64,000 nt of DNA from UBA4733 sp036734945 (GTDB lineage: Bacteria; Chloroflexota; UBA4733): positions 1-64,000 of the forward strand of contig DAIMXP010000031.1 of the NCBI GenBank assembly GCA_036734945.1. The letters are read 5' to 3'. Below the pieces are notes generated by a model, which was given only the letters and a program-made list of their open reading frames with translations, was not told the origin of the DNA and did no database searches. Positions 25,107 to 33,611 of the stretch are shown piece after piece; the stretch's first letter is position 1, and each line of letters starts with the position of its first letter. The translations under genes and the position numbers were made by a program.

Positions 25107-25630
25107 GCAAATACTCCCTTCTCATCTACGTCGGCGCCACGGAGGATCTAGACACGGCGCGGTCCGCCGGCCCCAGGCCGATCAACCGCTCCCCGTCCGG
25201 CTCTCCCTCCCTGGCTACCACGTACTGAAGGTAGACGATGAAGCGCGCTGTGTCAACCGTTGTAGGAGGGTGGTGATCGCCACACCGTCAGCACGTCGCC
25301 AGGAAGGCAACGATCGCCGCCTTTTATTGCTGCGGCCGGCAATAATTCATCGCGTGGAGAGCGCCCGGTAGAACGACCAGCCAGCCGTATGGCGAGTGAA
25401 ATGTGAGATTACGGTAAAGCTTACACACAATAGGACAAATATCCTAACCGGGAGGCACGATATCATTAACTCAACTATCCTACATTTCAAGAGTCTGCCG
25501 TTTGGTATTTCCGCAAGCAGCCTGTCGCTGTTGCCACCTGTGGGTCCGCCGCGCAGCAACGCCATGGGCATGGGAGCGGCGCTGTCACCCGTAGTCAATG
25601 TCGACGTAGATGGTCCAGAAGGGCAAAGCA
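25107..25630. other. Intergenic region upstream of the phosphoesterase
   Basis: No gene is supported in these 524 bases. An AT-richer block around 25395-25480 contains the dyad TAGGA-CAAATA-TCCTA (25431-25446), which could be an operator or promoter element for the secreted phosphoesterase. Confidence 0.4.
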
Positions 25631-27163
25631 ATGACCATGGGGGGCGTCCGGCTATCGTTGCCGGTGAGCAAGGGGAGCCGTTATGGCCTCGTCGTAACAC
25701 TTTTGTCGCTCGTAGCGTTAACAAGTCTGATCCTCGGCCAACTTTCGCGTCCTGGGAGGATAGCCAGTGCCTCGGCGTTACCATATGATGGAAACGCGCA
25801 GCCGCGGCTGGTGCAGAGCGCACCAGCAGACCTCCACCGCATCAAGCACGTGGTGGTCATCATGCAAGAGAACCGCTCCTTCGATAGCTACTTCGGCGCC
25901 TACCCCGGCGCCGACGGCCTACCAATGGTCAATGGCCAGTTCAACACATGCTTGGCAAACCCGCAAGGGGGCCCCTGCCTCACACCGTTCCACGACACCA
26001 GTGATGTCAATGCCGGGGGACCACACGGCGCGGCGAACGCGACCGCTGATATCAACGGCGGCGCCATGAACGGCTTTGTCCGACAGGCGGCCGCCGGGCA
26101 GCACCACTGCGCGAACCTCACGAGCCCTGTCTGTGACATCGCCACGCAAGTCGACGCCCTGGGCTACCACAACGGCAGTGACATCCCGAACTACTGGTCC
26201 TACGCCCAGAACTTCGTGCTGCAAGATCACATGTTTGCTCCAGCCGCATCGTGGACCCTACCCTCGCATCTCTATCTGGTGTCCGAATGGTCGGCCAAGT
26301 GCAGCAAGGTCAACGACCCGGTGAGTTGCATCAACGATATCAGCAACCCGGACCTGCCGCCGAACTACGCCAGCCACAAGGGCACGCAGCCGCCGCCGGC
26401 GCCGAACTACGCCTGGACCGACCTGACGTACATGCTGTACCAGGCCCACGTGAGCTGGAAATACTACGTCGCCAACGGCACGCAACCGGATTGCAGCGAC
26501 GACGCGATGACCTGTAAGCCGATATCGCAACATCCTGGCATGGCCAGCCTATGGAACCCGCTGCCCTGGTTTACGACCGTCCAGCAGGACCACCAGGTTG
26601 GCAATGTGCAGTCGCTCGCCAACTTCTACGCTGATGCCCGCAGTGGCAACCTACCGGCGGTGTCCTGGATCACCCCCACCGATGCCAACAGCGAACACGC
26701 CCCAGCTCTCGTCAGCGCCGGTCAATCCTATGTGACGGGTCTGATCAACACGATCATGCAGAGTCCGAACTGGGACTCCACCGCCATCTTCCTGGCCTGG
26801 GACGACTGGGGCGGCTTCTACGACCACGTAGCGCCCCCAAAGGTCGATACTAACGGCTACGGCCTGCGCGTACCCGGCCTGGTCATCAGCCCGTATGCCC
26901 GACGCGGCTACGTCGATCATCAAACGCTCAGTTTCGATGCCTACGTCAAGTTCATTGAGGACGACTTTCTGGGCGGCCAGCGCCTCAACCCCGCGACGGA
27001 TGGGCGCCCCGATCCGCGACCGGACGTGCGTGAAAACGCGCCCCAACTGGGCGACCTGGCGAGTGACTTCGATTTCAATCAGACGCCGCGCCCGCCGATG
27101 CTGTTACCGGAGCAGCCACAGACGGACTTGGTCGAACCGGCCATACCGAAGCAAGCCAAATAG
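25631..27163 (+). CDS. Secreted PLC/acid phosphatase-type phosphoesterase
   Basis: A hydrophobic segment, YGLVVTLLSLVALTSLILGQ, acts as signal or anchor. The mature enzyme has the phosphoesterase (phospholipase C/AcpA) core: IKHVVVIMQENRSFDSYFGA near the start, PAASWTLPSHLYLVSEWSA in the middle, and FLAWDDWGGFYDHVAPPKVD toward the end, with the conserved metal-binding Glu, Asp and His. VPGLVISPYARRGYVDH completes the alkaline-phosphatase-like fold. It hydrolyses phospholipids or phosphate esters outside the cell. ATG 25631 has AGAAGGG at a good distance; ATG 25610 has none. Several Cys pairs suggest disulfides. Confidence 0.87.
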   Translation: MTMGGVRLSLPVSKGSRYGLVVTLLSLVALTSLILGQLSRPGRIASASALPYDGNAQPRLVQSAPADLHRIKHVVVIMQENRSFDSYFGAYPGADGLPMVNGQFNTCLANPQGGPCLTPFHDTSDVNAGGPHGAANATADINGGAMNGFVRQAAAGQHHCANLTSPVCDIATQVDALGYHNGSDIPNYWSYAQNFVLQDHMFAPAASWTLPSHLYLVSEWSAKCSKVNDPVSCINDISNPDLPPNYASHKGTQPPPAPNYAWTDLTYMLYQAHVSWKYYVANGTQPDCSDDAMTCKPISQHPGMASLWNPLPWFTTVQQDHQVGNVQSLANFYADARSGNLPAVSWITPTDANSEHAPALVSAGQSYVTGLINTIMQSPNWDSTAIFLAWDDWGGFYDHVAPPKVDTNGYGLRVPGLVISPYARRGYVDHQTLSFDAYVKFIEDDFLGGQRLNPATDGRPDPRPDVRENAPQLGDLASDFDFNQTPRPPMLLPEQPQTDLVEPAIPKQAK

Positions 27164-27198
27164 CGTCCGCGGCCACGAGCAGCCGGACTCAAACAGAG

Positions 27199-27774
27199 CT
27201 ACGCCGAATCCGCGGCGATGTCATCTAAGATAGTTTGCAGGCAAATCTCAAATCCGGGCAGCACGTCGCCGCCATTGAGCACTTCGCTGGCGGCGACGTG
27301 GCTCACACGGTCTCCCTGGTATACCGTGGTGTCGCCTGTCACCGGATTAACGTACCAAAGGAGACGTACACCGGCACGGATCCAATCATGTACTTTGTCT
27401 AGGACCTTATCGGCGCGATCGGTTGGTGAGATGATCTCAACCACGAATTCCGGCACCGTGACGGTCGCAGCAGCTCGCCTATCCTTTGGAAAGTTGCCAC
27501 GTTGGAAGAATTCGATGTCGCCCCCGCGAGCGTGATGCATGCTGCCGAGAATACGCACCATACCGTCGCCGGATGTGATTCGACCGAGCCGATGTTGACG
27601 CACGAATATCATCAGTTCCGTTGTCAGTTCGGCTTCCAGCGCGCCGTGTTCCTGTGAAGGCAAGTCCCACTCCACAATCTGACCATCAACAAGTTCCCGG
27701 AACTTCCCATCGTCGGGAAATTGGTCAAGATCGTTGATAGTATAGCGTCTGGTTGGCGCCAGAGCAGTGACCAT
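27199..27774 (-). CDS. Uma2 family (DUF820) PD-(D/E)xK endonuclease-like protein, copy A
   Basis: The 191-residue protein has the Uma2 layout: YTINDLDQFPDDGKFRELVD, then VEWDLPSQEH, the acidic GGDIEFFQRG and VPEFVVEIISPTDRADKVLD, and AGVRLLWYVNPVTGDTTVYQ. The Asp and Glu are the PD-(D/E)xK-type active-site residues. Function is unknown; such genes are often numerous in Chloroflexota and cyanobacteria. It is a near-duplicate of the gene at 28305-28895, including about 60 bases upstream of both starts, with the fossil TIR-STAND gene in between. Confidence 0.82.
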   Translation of the reverse strand: MVTALAPTRRYTINDLDQFPDDGKFRELVDGQIVEWDLPSQEHGALEAELTTELMIFVRQHRLGRITSGDGMVRILGSMHHARGGDIEFFQRGNFPKDRRAAATVTVPEFVVEIISPTDRADKVLDKVHDWIRAGVRLLWYVNPVTGDTTVYQGDRVSHVAASEVLNGGDVLPGFEICLQTILDDIAADSA

Positions 27775-27890
27775 TGTTCCTTCCCTTCAGACGGGCGACG
27801 AACCGCATCCCAATGATTGCAATGGTACCAGCCCACGCACAGTCCGATGCAACTGGCAAGCAGCCGTGCCGGCACCGAACACCCGGCCAT

Positions 27891-28263
27891 TTATGGCCGG
27901 GTGGCATCCTCCCCGAGCGCTTCCGCCACTGCCTGCTCCAGCGTCAGGGCCGCGCCTTCCTCCCGTGCTCGGGCGGCGGCGGCGGCAGCGAGCGACGGCT
28001 CGACGGCCTGCGCTCGCCGCACCATGCGCTGCTCCAGCACTGGCAAGGGAATCTCCAGCGTTGCGCAGAGCGTGGTCACGGCGACGGCCAGGCGGAGCGC
28101 CTGCGCCCCGGCCGCATCGCCGTGACCACGCTCTGCGCAAACGCGGCAAAGTGGAGCGCCCACCCATACAGTTCTCGCTGGCCGGGGCCGGTCGCCAGCA
28201 AATCGTCCGCTGCTGTGCCGACTGGGAGGAAGTATAGACGGCAGCTAGCCCACGGGCAAGAGA
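27891..28263 (-). pseudogene. Fossil of a TIR-NB-ARC-TPR (STAND) gene
   Basis: This is an internally deleted relative of the intact gene at 41381-43984. The last about 60 codons align (VTTLCATLEIPLPVLEQRMV versus VTTQCARLEIPLQVLEQRML, then the same RRAQAVEPS and EQAVAEALG ends). Upstream is a short block matching the intact TPR part around 42060-42150, then a block matching the 5' leader including GGAAGTATAGACGGCA. The TIR, NTPase and most TPRs are gone. A 24-bp perfect palindrome, absent from the intact gene, sits at the first junction (28061-28140). Not expected to encode a functional protein. Confidence 0.78.
28061..28140. repeat. 24-bp perfect inverted repeat
   Basis: TTGCGCAGAGCGTGGTCACG plus GCGA (28061-28084) is exactly complementary to 28117-28140, with a 32-base loop that itself contains GGCC/GGCC and GGCG/CGCC pairings. 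Only the left arm has a counterpart in the intact STAND gene (41562-41580), so the right arm is a locally copied inversion. Confidence 0.85.
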
Positions 28264-28304
28264 AGCATCGAGACCAGGCGAGTACGCGGATCAGGCGCTT
28301 GCCG

Positions 28305-28895
28305 TCAGACGCCGGCAGAGTCTACTCCATCCACGGCCAGCTCATTCAAGATGTCGCGTAGGCGAAGTTTCAGCCCCGGCAGCACGTCTCCGCCATCAAG
28401 CACTTCGTCGCCGGCAACGTGGCTGACCCGGTCTCCCCGGTATACCGTGGTAACACCGGTCTCCGGGTTGATATACCAGAGCAGCCGCACGCCGGCCCGG
28501 AGCCAGTCGCGTACCTTGTCCAGAACGAGGTCGGCGCGGTCGGTCGGCGAGATGATCTCGATCACGAAGTCGGGAACGGTGACCGTCGCGGCGGCACGAG
28601 CGTCCTGCGGATAGTTGCCCACCCGGAAAAACTCGATGTCGCCGCCACGGGCGTGGTGTACGCTGCCGAGTATGCGGACCATACCATCGCCGGTGGAGAC
28701 TCGGCCGAGACGGTGCTGCTTCACAAATTGCCGGAGTTCACCCGATAGCTCGGTTTCCAACATGCCGTGTTCCTGTGAAGGCAAGTCCCACTCCACGACC
28801 TGACCATCAACGAGCTCCCGGAACTTCCTGTCGTCGGGGAACTGGTCAAGATCGTCAATAGTGTAGCGCCTGGTTGGCGCCAGGGCAGTGACCAT
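28305..28895 (-). CDS. Uma2 family (DUF820) PD-(D/E)xK endonuclease-like protein, copy B
   Basis: It is highly similar to the copy at 27199: MVTALAPTRRYTIDDLDQFP, EWDLPSQEHGMLETELSGEL, GGDIEFFRVGNYPQDARAA, VPDFVIEIISPTDRADLVLD, AGVRLLWYINPETGVTTVYR. ATG 28895 matches the other copy's start and is preceded by the same AAGGGAGGGAACG-like ribosome site. Upstream bases (ACCGCATCCCAATGA on the plus strand) are shared too, so the duplication took the promoter. An upstream ATG at 28934 would add 13 unrelated residues and is rejected. Confidence 0.82.
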   Translation of the reverse strand: MVTALAPTRRYTIDDLDQFPDDRKFRELVDGQVVEWDLPSQEHGMLETELSGELRQFVKQHRLGRVSTGDGMVRILGSVHHARGGDIEFFRVGNYPQDARAAATVTVPDFVIEIISPTDRADLVLDKVRDWLRAGVRLLWYINPETGVTTVYRGDRVSHVAGDEVLDGGDVLPGLKLRLRDILNELAVDGVDSAGV

Positions 28896-28957
28896 CGTTC
28901 CCTCCCTTCCGTCGAGCGGTGAACCGCATCCCAATGAAGGCTATGGTACCAGCCCGG

Positions 28958-29746
28958 TTAGAGTGCCGGCGAGGGTCCCCGGCAGGTGTGCAGGGTCATT
29001 CCGTGGCGCTTGGTCGAGAGAGTACGCTGTCGCCGCCGTCTCCGGGAGTGGTGAAGAGACGCTTCAGTCGCGGCAGCATCTGCCGGTGCGGACCGCACCA
29101 GGGCAACTCCGTTTCCACGTCGCGCACATGACTCTCCGGCAGTAGGGATGATGCAAACGAGAATTGGCGACTGGCTCTGGTCAGCCAGGAAGGTGGCATC
29201 TTCAATGGCTCGGTTGACCCCGTTCAGATCGCCAATCCGGCTGCACAGCGTTGCCCGGGCGATGTGCGTGGCGGCCAGCATTTCCCGCTCGTCCGCCTGC
29301 TCAAGCCTGGCCTGCGCCTGCTGTAGCTGTTCCGCCACCGCCTGCCGATCGAAGCGGCGTTGCCGCAATTGGACCTTCGCCAGGTCGCGCTGGAGATTTC
29401 CGATGGTGACGTCTGGGCGGATAGGCTGGATAGCTCCTGGACCTCTCCTCCCAATCCGCGCCAGCGCGGTGCTCAGGTAGCCCATCGCGTCCAGCGGCTC
29501 CACGTCGCGGCAGACGATGGCGAGATACTGGTAGGTTTCCACCCACACTTCGTCGCGGCGCAGCAAGCCATCTTCTATCTGATCTTCCTGACCACGCCGC
29601 TGTCGACCGGGAGGATGCTCAGCCATCCAGCGAGCGATGGCGGCGAGGTGGGCATAGGCGAGCCGCCACCGCCCGGCGTTGATCAAGCTGTGCGCGAGCT
29701 GCACACGGCTTCGCAGCAGCCAGTTCCCCAGCTCCGGCACTTCCAT
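28958..29746 (-). pseudogene. TPR-like helical protein, probably frameshifted
   Basis: From ATG 29746 the product begins MEVPELGNWLLRSRVQLAHS and is all helical with TPR-like spacing (HLAAIARWM, YQYLAIVCRDVEPLDAMGYL, FDRQAVAEQLQQAQARLEQA, IARATLCSRIGDLNGVNRAI). Near 29160, after FLADQSQ, the frame loses protein-like character. A second frame (from about 29150 to 28996) reads SLLPESHVRDVETELPWCGP, then RLKRLFTTPGDGGDSVL. This suggests one frameshift joining two parts of one C-terminus. No catalytic domain is seen. It might have been the sensor part of a signalling protein; no HTH is visible upstream. Confidence 0.45.
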
Positions 29747-29948
29747 GAGAGATAACCAAAGCGGCGATGAAGGTGCATCGCTGCTGCTCCGTGATCGGCT
29801 GATTCGTCGAACGGTCCCGATGATCCATCCCATCACCCCTGCCCGTGGCGGTGTGCCGAGCGACTGTTTCCCATCAGCATCGCAGCCACAGCGGGCACAG
29901 GGGACGGCGTGGCGTTCGCGGTACGCTGGCCTTGGTGAGATTGCCGCC

Positions 29949-30113
29949 ATGACGACGGCGTCTCCCTATCCTGAAAGGAAGGTTTCGGTGGGCTGGCTTG
30001 GCAAACTACTCCTGGTGATTCTCGTTATCGCTGCCGCTGTGGTCCTACTTCCGGCTGTCGCTCTTGCAGCAGCGATCGGCGGCGTTTGCGCCTGCTGCTG
30101 CTGTAGCCGCTAG
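29949..30113 (+). CDS. Small membrane peptide with CACCCC tail
   Basis: The 54-codon frame begins MTTASPYPERKVSVGWLGKL, has one strong membrane helix (LLLVILVIAAAVVLLPAVAL) and ends in GGVCACCCCSR. The cluster of five Cys at the extreme C-terminus is unusual. The ATG lies after GGTGAG. It is divergent from the TPR-like gene. A long N-terminal extension in the same frame exists but reads as antisense of that gene. Function unknown. Confidence 0.42.
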   Translation: MTTASPYPERKVSVGWLGKLLLVILVIAAAVVLLPAVALAAAIGGVCACCCCSR

Positions 30114-30329
30114 CTAGCATCCACAGTCCTACTGTCCGTACCTGGCTGAACGGGTCAGAGTGGCCGTCCAAGCGTTCAGCCTCGTCCGGCCGGTGGCAAA
30201 AGCCGTCGCCGCTCCGGCGCGCCGTGGTGTTACATCATGTGCATACCACGAAGGGTTTTCCCGCAGCGTAGGCAACTAGACGTATTTGCGCCAGGATTGA
30301 AGTCCCACATGTGTCCCTTGACGGGCGCG

Positions 30330-30611
30330 TCATCCCAAGAATCTAGCGAATGTCCGTCGCTGTCGCTGCTCAAACCGGTTCCGCATGAAGGAGTAGGCAT
30401 CACTGTAGGTCTCGTTGAGGTCCCAGCGCCTGGCCCAGAAACCGCCCAGAGTCATAGAGTCGATGTAGAGGTCACTCGGATCATGGAAGTCGTAGACTGG
30501 ACCGTATCGGTCAGGTTCAGCAAGCGACCATACCAGGAGTATACCCTGCAAGGTCGAGGGGCGCTCTTGCGGACCGTGGCGGCCGGTCTGGCGCAATTCC
30601 TTATACCGCAT
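30330..30611 (-). CDS. Hypothetical protein
   Basis: 93 residues, MRYKELRQTGRHGPQERPST to EQRQRRTFARFLG. Composition (Tyr, Trp, Asp spread evenly, for example DLYIDSMTLGGFWARRWDLN) looks like a folded protein rather than random frame. No domain is recognised, there is no signal peptide, and no clear ribosome site precedes the ATG. Could be the remnant of a larger gene. Confidence 0.4.
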   Translation of the reverse strand: MRYKELRQTGRHGPQERPSTLQGILLVWSLAEPDRYGPVYDFHDPSDLYIDSMTLGGFWARRWDLNETYSDAYSFMRNRFEQRQRRTFARFLG

Positions 30612-30977
30612 GGTTGTTCATCCGGCACCACGTGGCTAACACCGCCGACTACACCCTTTCCAAGCCCGTCCATAGCGGCACATTGCCTGAAGAATCTTGC
30701 CGTGCTGCCTTACCGCTCTCTGTATGCAAGGTGACTGCCGATGGGACCGTCGTCGTGTCCAACCTCGGGATGTTGGTCTGCTTGTTGCCGGACGCTGAGG
30801 CGGAGGACAGCCAGCAGGGACCAAACCGCGAGACAGGGCGGGTGGCCAGTCGCGACTTGGAACCGGGTGTAATGTGAGCGAGGCGACTTTGCTTTCCTAC
30901 CGCAGCGAGCGCAGAGCCGAAGGCGGCATGCAAGCGGGTACTGTATTGGTGCAGCAGCATTCCTCAACTCGTCCGCC
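30612..30977. other. Intergenic stretch without a supported gene
   Basis: Several short frames cross this region on both strands, but none has motif support. It lies 3' of the ParE-like gene. Confidence 0.35.
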
Positions 30978-31250
30978 TCAAGGCCCCAGGGAGGCAGTGA
31001 GATGAACTGTATCGCCATCCCATCGGCGTACCAACCTTGGTGGGCCTCCGCTACGCTCATGGGAAACGCCGGACAGGCACCACGATGAGAGATCTATTGC
31101 ACGTCCCTTGAACGGAAAATTGGCCAATTCGTCAACAGCGTCGTAGATCCGCTCAACCACACGAACTGCTGCCATGGGACTATCCTGAGCGCTAAAGTGA
31201 CCCACAGCCTCCAGTCGTTCCAGTGCTTTGGGATCCCAGCGAATCCTCAC
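30978..31250 (-). CDS. ParE/RelE-like toxin, C-terminus doubtful
   Basis: The first about 50 residues, MRIRWDPKALERLEAVGHFS then AVRVVERIYDAVDELANFPF and KGRA, fit the ParE/RelE toxin family (helix hairpin and start of the beta sheet). After that, RAIDLSSWCLSGVSHERSGG is atypical before RRWDGDTVHLTASLGP, which again resembles the last strand. The middle strand may be damaged by paired small indels or simply diverged. GTG 31250 lies 2 bases after the antitoxin stop, so the two are coupled. These toxins act on gyrase or ribosome-bound mRNA. Confidence 0.55.
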   Translation of the reverse strand: MRIRWDPKALERLEAVGHFSAQDSPMAAVRVVERIYDAVDELANFPFKGRAIDLSSWCLSGVSHERSGGPPRLVRRWDGDTVHLTASLGP

Positions 31251-31252
31251 GC

Positions 31253-31516
31253 CTAACCCATACTCAGGGCACGGAACTTGTTGCGGACGGCAGTCACCTG
31301 CTCTTCCGGAGCGAAGTCACCGTGATCAGCGCGCTGTATCGCGTCCTGAATCTCGACGATCTGGCCCACCTCGACCTCCAGATATCGACCGATGGCCTCG
31401 ATGGCCAGGACGGCCTGCTGTCGCCCCGTGAGGTGCGCGAGCCGCTCGAGATCGTTTTTCATTGACGTAGGCATATGCAGCGTGACGGTAGCAAGTTCCT
31501 CACCTGTCGTGCTCAT
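31253..31516 (-). CDS. Ribbon-helix-helix antitoxin
   Basis: The 87-residue protein begins MSTTGEELATVTLHMPTSMK, then LERLAHLTGRQQAVLAIEAI, a typical CopG/ParD-type ribbon-helix-helix, and has an acidic C-terminal toxin-binding tail (QIVEIQDAIQRADHGDFAPE). ATG 31516 follows AAAGGAGG by 4 bases. Longer readings upstream are antisense-like Arg/Ser-rich sequence inside dapB and are rejected. It starts 26 bases after the dapB stop on the same strand, so it may be read through from the TCA operon. Confidence 0.78.
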   Translation of the reverse strand: MSTTGEELATVTLHMPTSMKNDLERLAHLTGRQQAVLAIEAIGRYLEVEVGQIVEIQDAIQRADHGDFAPEEQVTAVRNKFRALSMG

Positions 31517-31541
31517 TGAACCTCCTTTGCCCCGTGAACCT

Positions 31542-32333
31542 TCATAGACCCAACAGCGACCCCAACCCGTAGACATAACCAGGTTGCGCGACTGCATGCC
31601 TGATAGCCAGCAAGACACCAGGCATGAAGGAGTTGCGATGCGTGGAGTCGTGGCGGATGGTGAGCACCTCACCCTGGCCGCCGAAGAGGATTTCCTGATG
31701 GGCAACAAGGCCCGGTAAGCGCACGCTGTGGACATGAACGCCATCGACCTCGCCGCCACGCGTGCCCGGTAACGTCTGTTTGGTAACTTCGGTCTGCTGG
31801 AAGGGCTCCCCGCGCGCTGCCACCATCGCCCGCGCCGTGGCGAGCGCCGTGCCGGACGGCGTATCGGCTTTGCGCTCGTGGTGCAGCTCGATGATCTCCG
31901 CCCAGGCAAAATGCTTCGCCGCTATCGCCGCGAAGTGGCCAGCCAGCACCGCGCCGATGGCAAAGTTGGGGGCCACCACCCCCCCGGTGTTGCCCTGTTC
32001 TGCCAGTTCCCGCAACTCCGCCAGCTCCTCGGCGCTGAAGCCGGTCGTCCCGGTGACGAAGGCCACGCCCCGGCTCAACGCGCTCCGACCATAGCGCATC
32101 CCCGCTTCGGCGTTGGTGAAGTCCACCACACAGGCGGGACGGGCCATGTCGAGCAGTGGCGCGAGGTCACCGGCGGCGGGGACGGCCACTCCGCCGACTG
32201 TTACCGATTGCTCGCCGCGCCGCGTCACCACGCCAACCAGCCGTAGTGCCGGATCGCCGGCAACCGCCAGCACCGTTTCGCTGCCCATGCGGCCGGACGC
32301 GCCGCAGACGATGACCTTGATTGGCTCGGCCAT
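31542..32333 (-). CDS. dapB: 4-hydroxy-tetrahydrodipicolinate reductase
   Basis: The N-terminal Rossmann motif is KVIVCGASGRMGSETVLAVA. Also present are VVDFTNAEAGMRYGR, GTTGFSAEELAELREL, APNFAIGAVLAGHFAAIAAK and the substrate site HHERKADTPSGTALATARAM, all as in DapB of lysine/diaminopimelate synthesis. 263 residues is normal. It lies 7 bases downstream of icd, making it the last gene of a minus-strand set sucC-sucD-icd-dapB; pairing with TCA genes may tie cell-wall precursor supply to central metabolism (inference). Confidence 0.95.
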   Translation of the reverse strand: MAEPIKVIVCGASGRMGSETVLAVAGDPALRLVGVVTRRGEQSVTVGGVAVPAAGDLAPLLDMARPACVVDFTNAEAGMRYGRSALSRGVAFVTGTTGFSAEELAELRELAEQGNTGGVVAPNFAIGAVLAGHFAAIAAKHFAWAEIIELHHERKADTPSGTALATARAMVAARGEPFQQTEVTKQTLPGTRGGEVDGVHVHSVRLPGLVAHQEILFGGQGEVLTIRHDSTHRNSFMPGVLLAIRHAVAQPGYVYGLGSLLGL

Positions 32334-32340
32334 AACAGTC

Positions 32341-33585
32341 TCAGGCCAGATTCTTGATGAGCAAGTCCGCGAACTCCGACGTCTTCACAGTCCGTGCCCC
32401 CGGGTTGCCACGGGCCAGGTCGTAGGTGACGGTCTTCTGGCCTATGGTTGCCTCCAGCGATTGGATGATGTTGGCGGCGGCTTCCTTCCAACCCATGTAC
32501 TCCAGCATCATCACCCCCGACAGGACGACCGAACCAGGGTTGACCTGATCCAGGCCGGCGTAGCGTGGCGCCGTGCCGTGCGTCGCTTCGAACATCGCCA
32601 CGTAGTCACCGATGTTCGCGCCTGGGGCGATGCCGATGCCCCCGACCTGCGCCGCCAGCGCGTCGGAGATGTAATCTCCGTTGAGGTTGGGCGTGGCGAT
32701 CACGTCGTAGTCATCGGGCCGCAGCAGGATGCGCTGGAACATAATGTCGGCGATCACGTCCTTGATGACGATCTTGCCTTCCGGCGCTTTGCCGTCGTAG
32801 CGGTCCCAGACCTCCTGCTCAGCGATGGTCTCCGCGCTGAACTCATCCCGGGCGACCTCGTAGCCCCACTCGCGGAAGGCGCCTTCGGTGTACTTCTGGA
32901 TGTTGCCCTTGTGCATCATGGTGACGCTCTTGCGCTTGTTCTCGATGGCGTATTGGATCGCCTTGCGCACCAGCCGCTTGCTGCCGAAAATGGACATAGG
33001 CTTGACCCCGATGCCGGAGTCGGCGCGAACCTCCACGCCCATCTCGTCCTTCAGCCAGGCGATCACCTTCCGCGCGTCGGCGGAACCCTCTTTCCACTCG
33101 ATGCCGGCATAGACATCCTCCGTGTTCTCGCGGAAGATCACCATGTCGGTCTTCTCCGGCTGCTTCAAGGGGCTGGGCACGCCGGGATAGTAGCGGATGG
33201 GACGCACACAGGCGTAGAGGTCCAACCGCTGGCGCAGCGTCACGTTGAGACTGCGGATGCCGCCGCCAACCGGCGTGGTGAGCGGTCCCTTGATGGAGAC
33301 CAGATACTGTTCCGCCGCCTCCAGTGTCTGCTCCGGCAGCCACTCGCCGTAGGTGTTGAAAGCCTTCTCGCCGGCGAACACCTCATACCAATGCAGCTTG
33401 CGTTTGCCACCGTAGGTCCTGGCGACCGCCGCGTCAAACACGCGCACCGACGCCTGCCAGATGTCAGGTCCAGTACCGTCACCCTCGATGAAGGGGATGA
33501 TCGGGTCGTCGGGCACATTGAGCTTGCCACCCGACCCGGTAATCGCTGTGCCGCTCGCCGGCGGCGCCCATCGCTTCTCTGCCAT
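32341..33585 (-). CDS. icd: Isocitrate dehydrogenase (NADP-type)
   Basis: The 414-residue enzyme shows the substrate loop GGGIRSLNVTLRQRLDLYAC with the regulatory Ser, FRENTEDVYAGIEWKEGS, the Lys in MMHKGNIQKYTEGAFREW, the metal-binding VIADIMFQRILLRPDDYDVI, NLNGDYISDALAAQVGGIGI, and EATHGTAPRYAGLDQVNPGS. The NADP loop near the end and the length match bacterial homodimeric IDH. It makes 2-oxoglutarate in the cytoplasm. The sucD stop is 26 bases upstream. Confidence 0.95.
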   Translation of the reverse strand: MAEKRWAPPASGTAITGSGGKLNVPDDPIIPFIEGDGTGPDIWQASVRVFDAAVARTYGGKRKLHWYEVFAGEKAFNTYGEWLPEQTLEAAEQYLVSIKGPLTTPVGGGIRSLNVTLRQRLDLYACVRPIRYYPGVPSPLKQPEKTDMVIFRENTEDVYAGIEWKEGSADARKVIAWLKDEMGVEVRADSGIGVKPMSIFGSKRLVRKAIQYAIENKRKSVTMMHKGNIQKYTEGAFREWGYEVARDEFSAETIAEQEVWDRYDGKAPEGKIVIKDVIADIMFQRILLRPDDYDVIATPNLNGDYISDALAAQVGGIGIAPGANIGDYVAMFEATHGTAPRYAGLDQVNPGSVVLSGVMMLEYMGWKEAAANIIQSLEATIGQKTVTYDLARGNPGARTVKTSEFADLLIKNLA

Positions 33586-33611
33586 TTTGCATTTCCTCTA
33601 CAAGGGTGAGG

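Noticed and set aside
25396..25788. 130-codon plus-strand frame before the phosphoesterase
   Set aside because: Overlaps the real gene in another frame and has no motif.
32113..33609. 498-residue plus-strand frame across dapB and icd
   Set aside because: Antisense shadow; both minus-strand genes have full family motifs.
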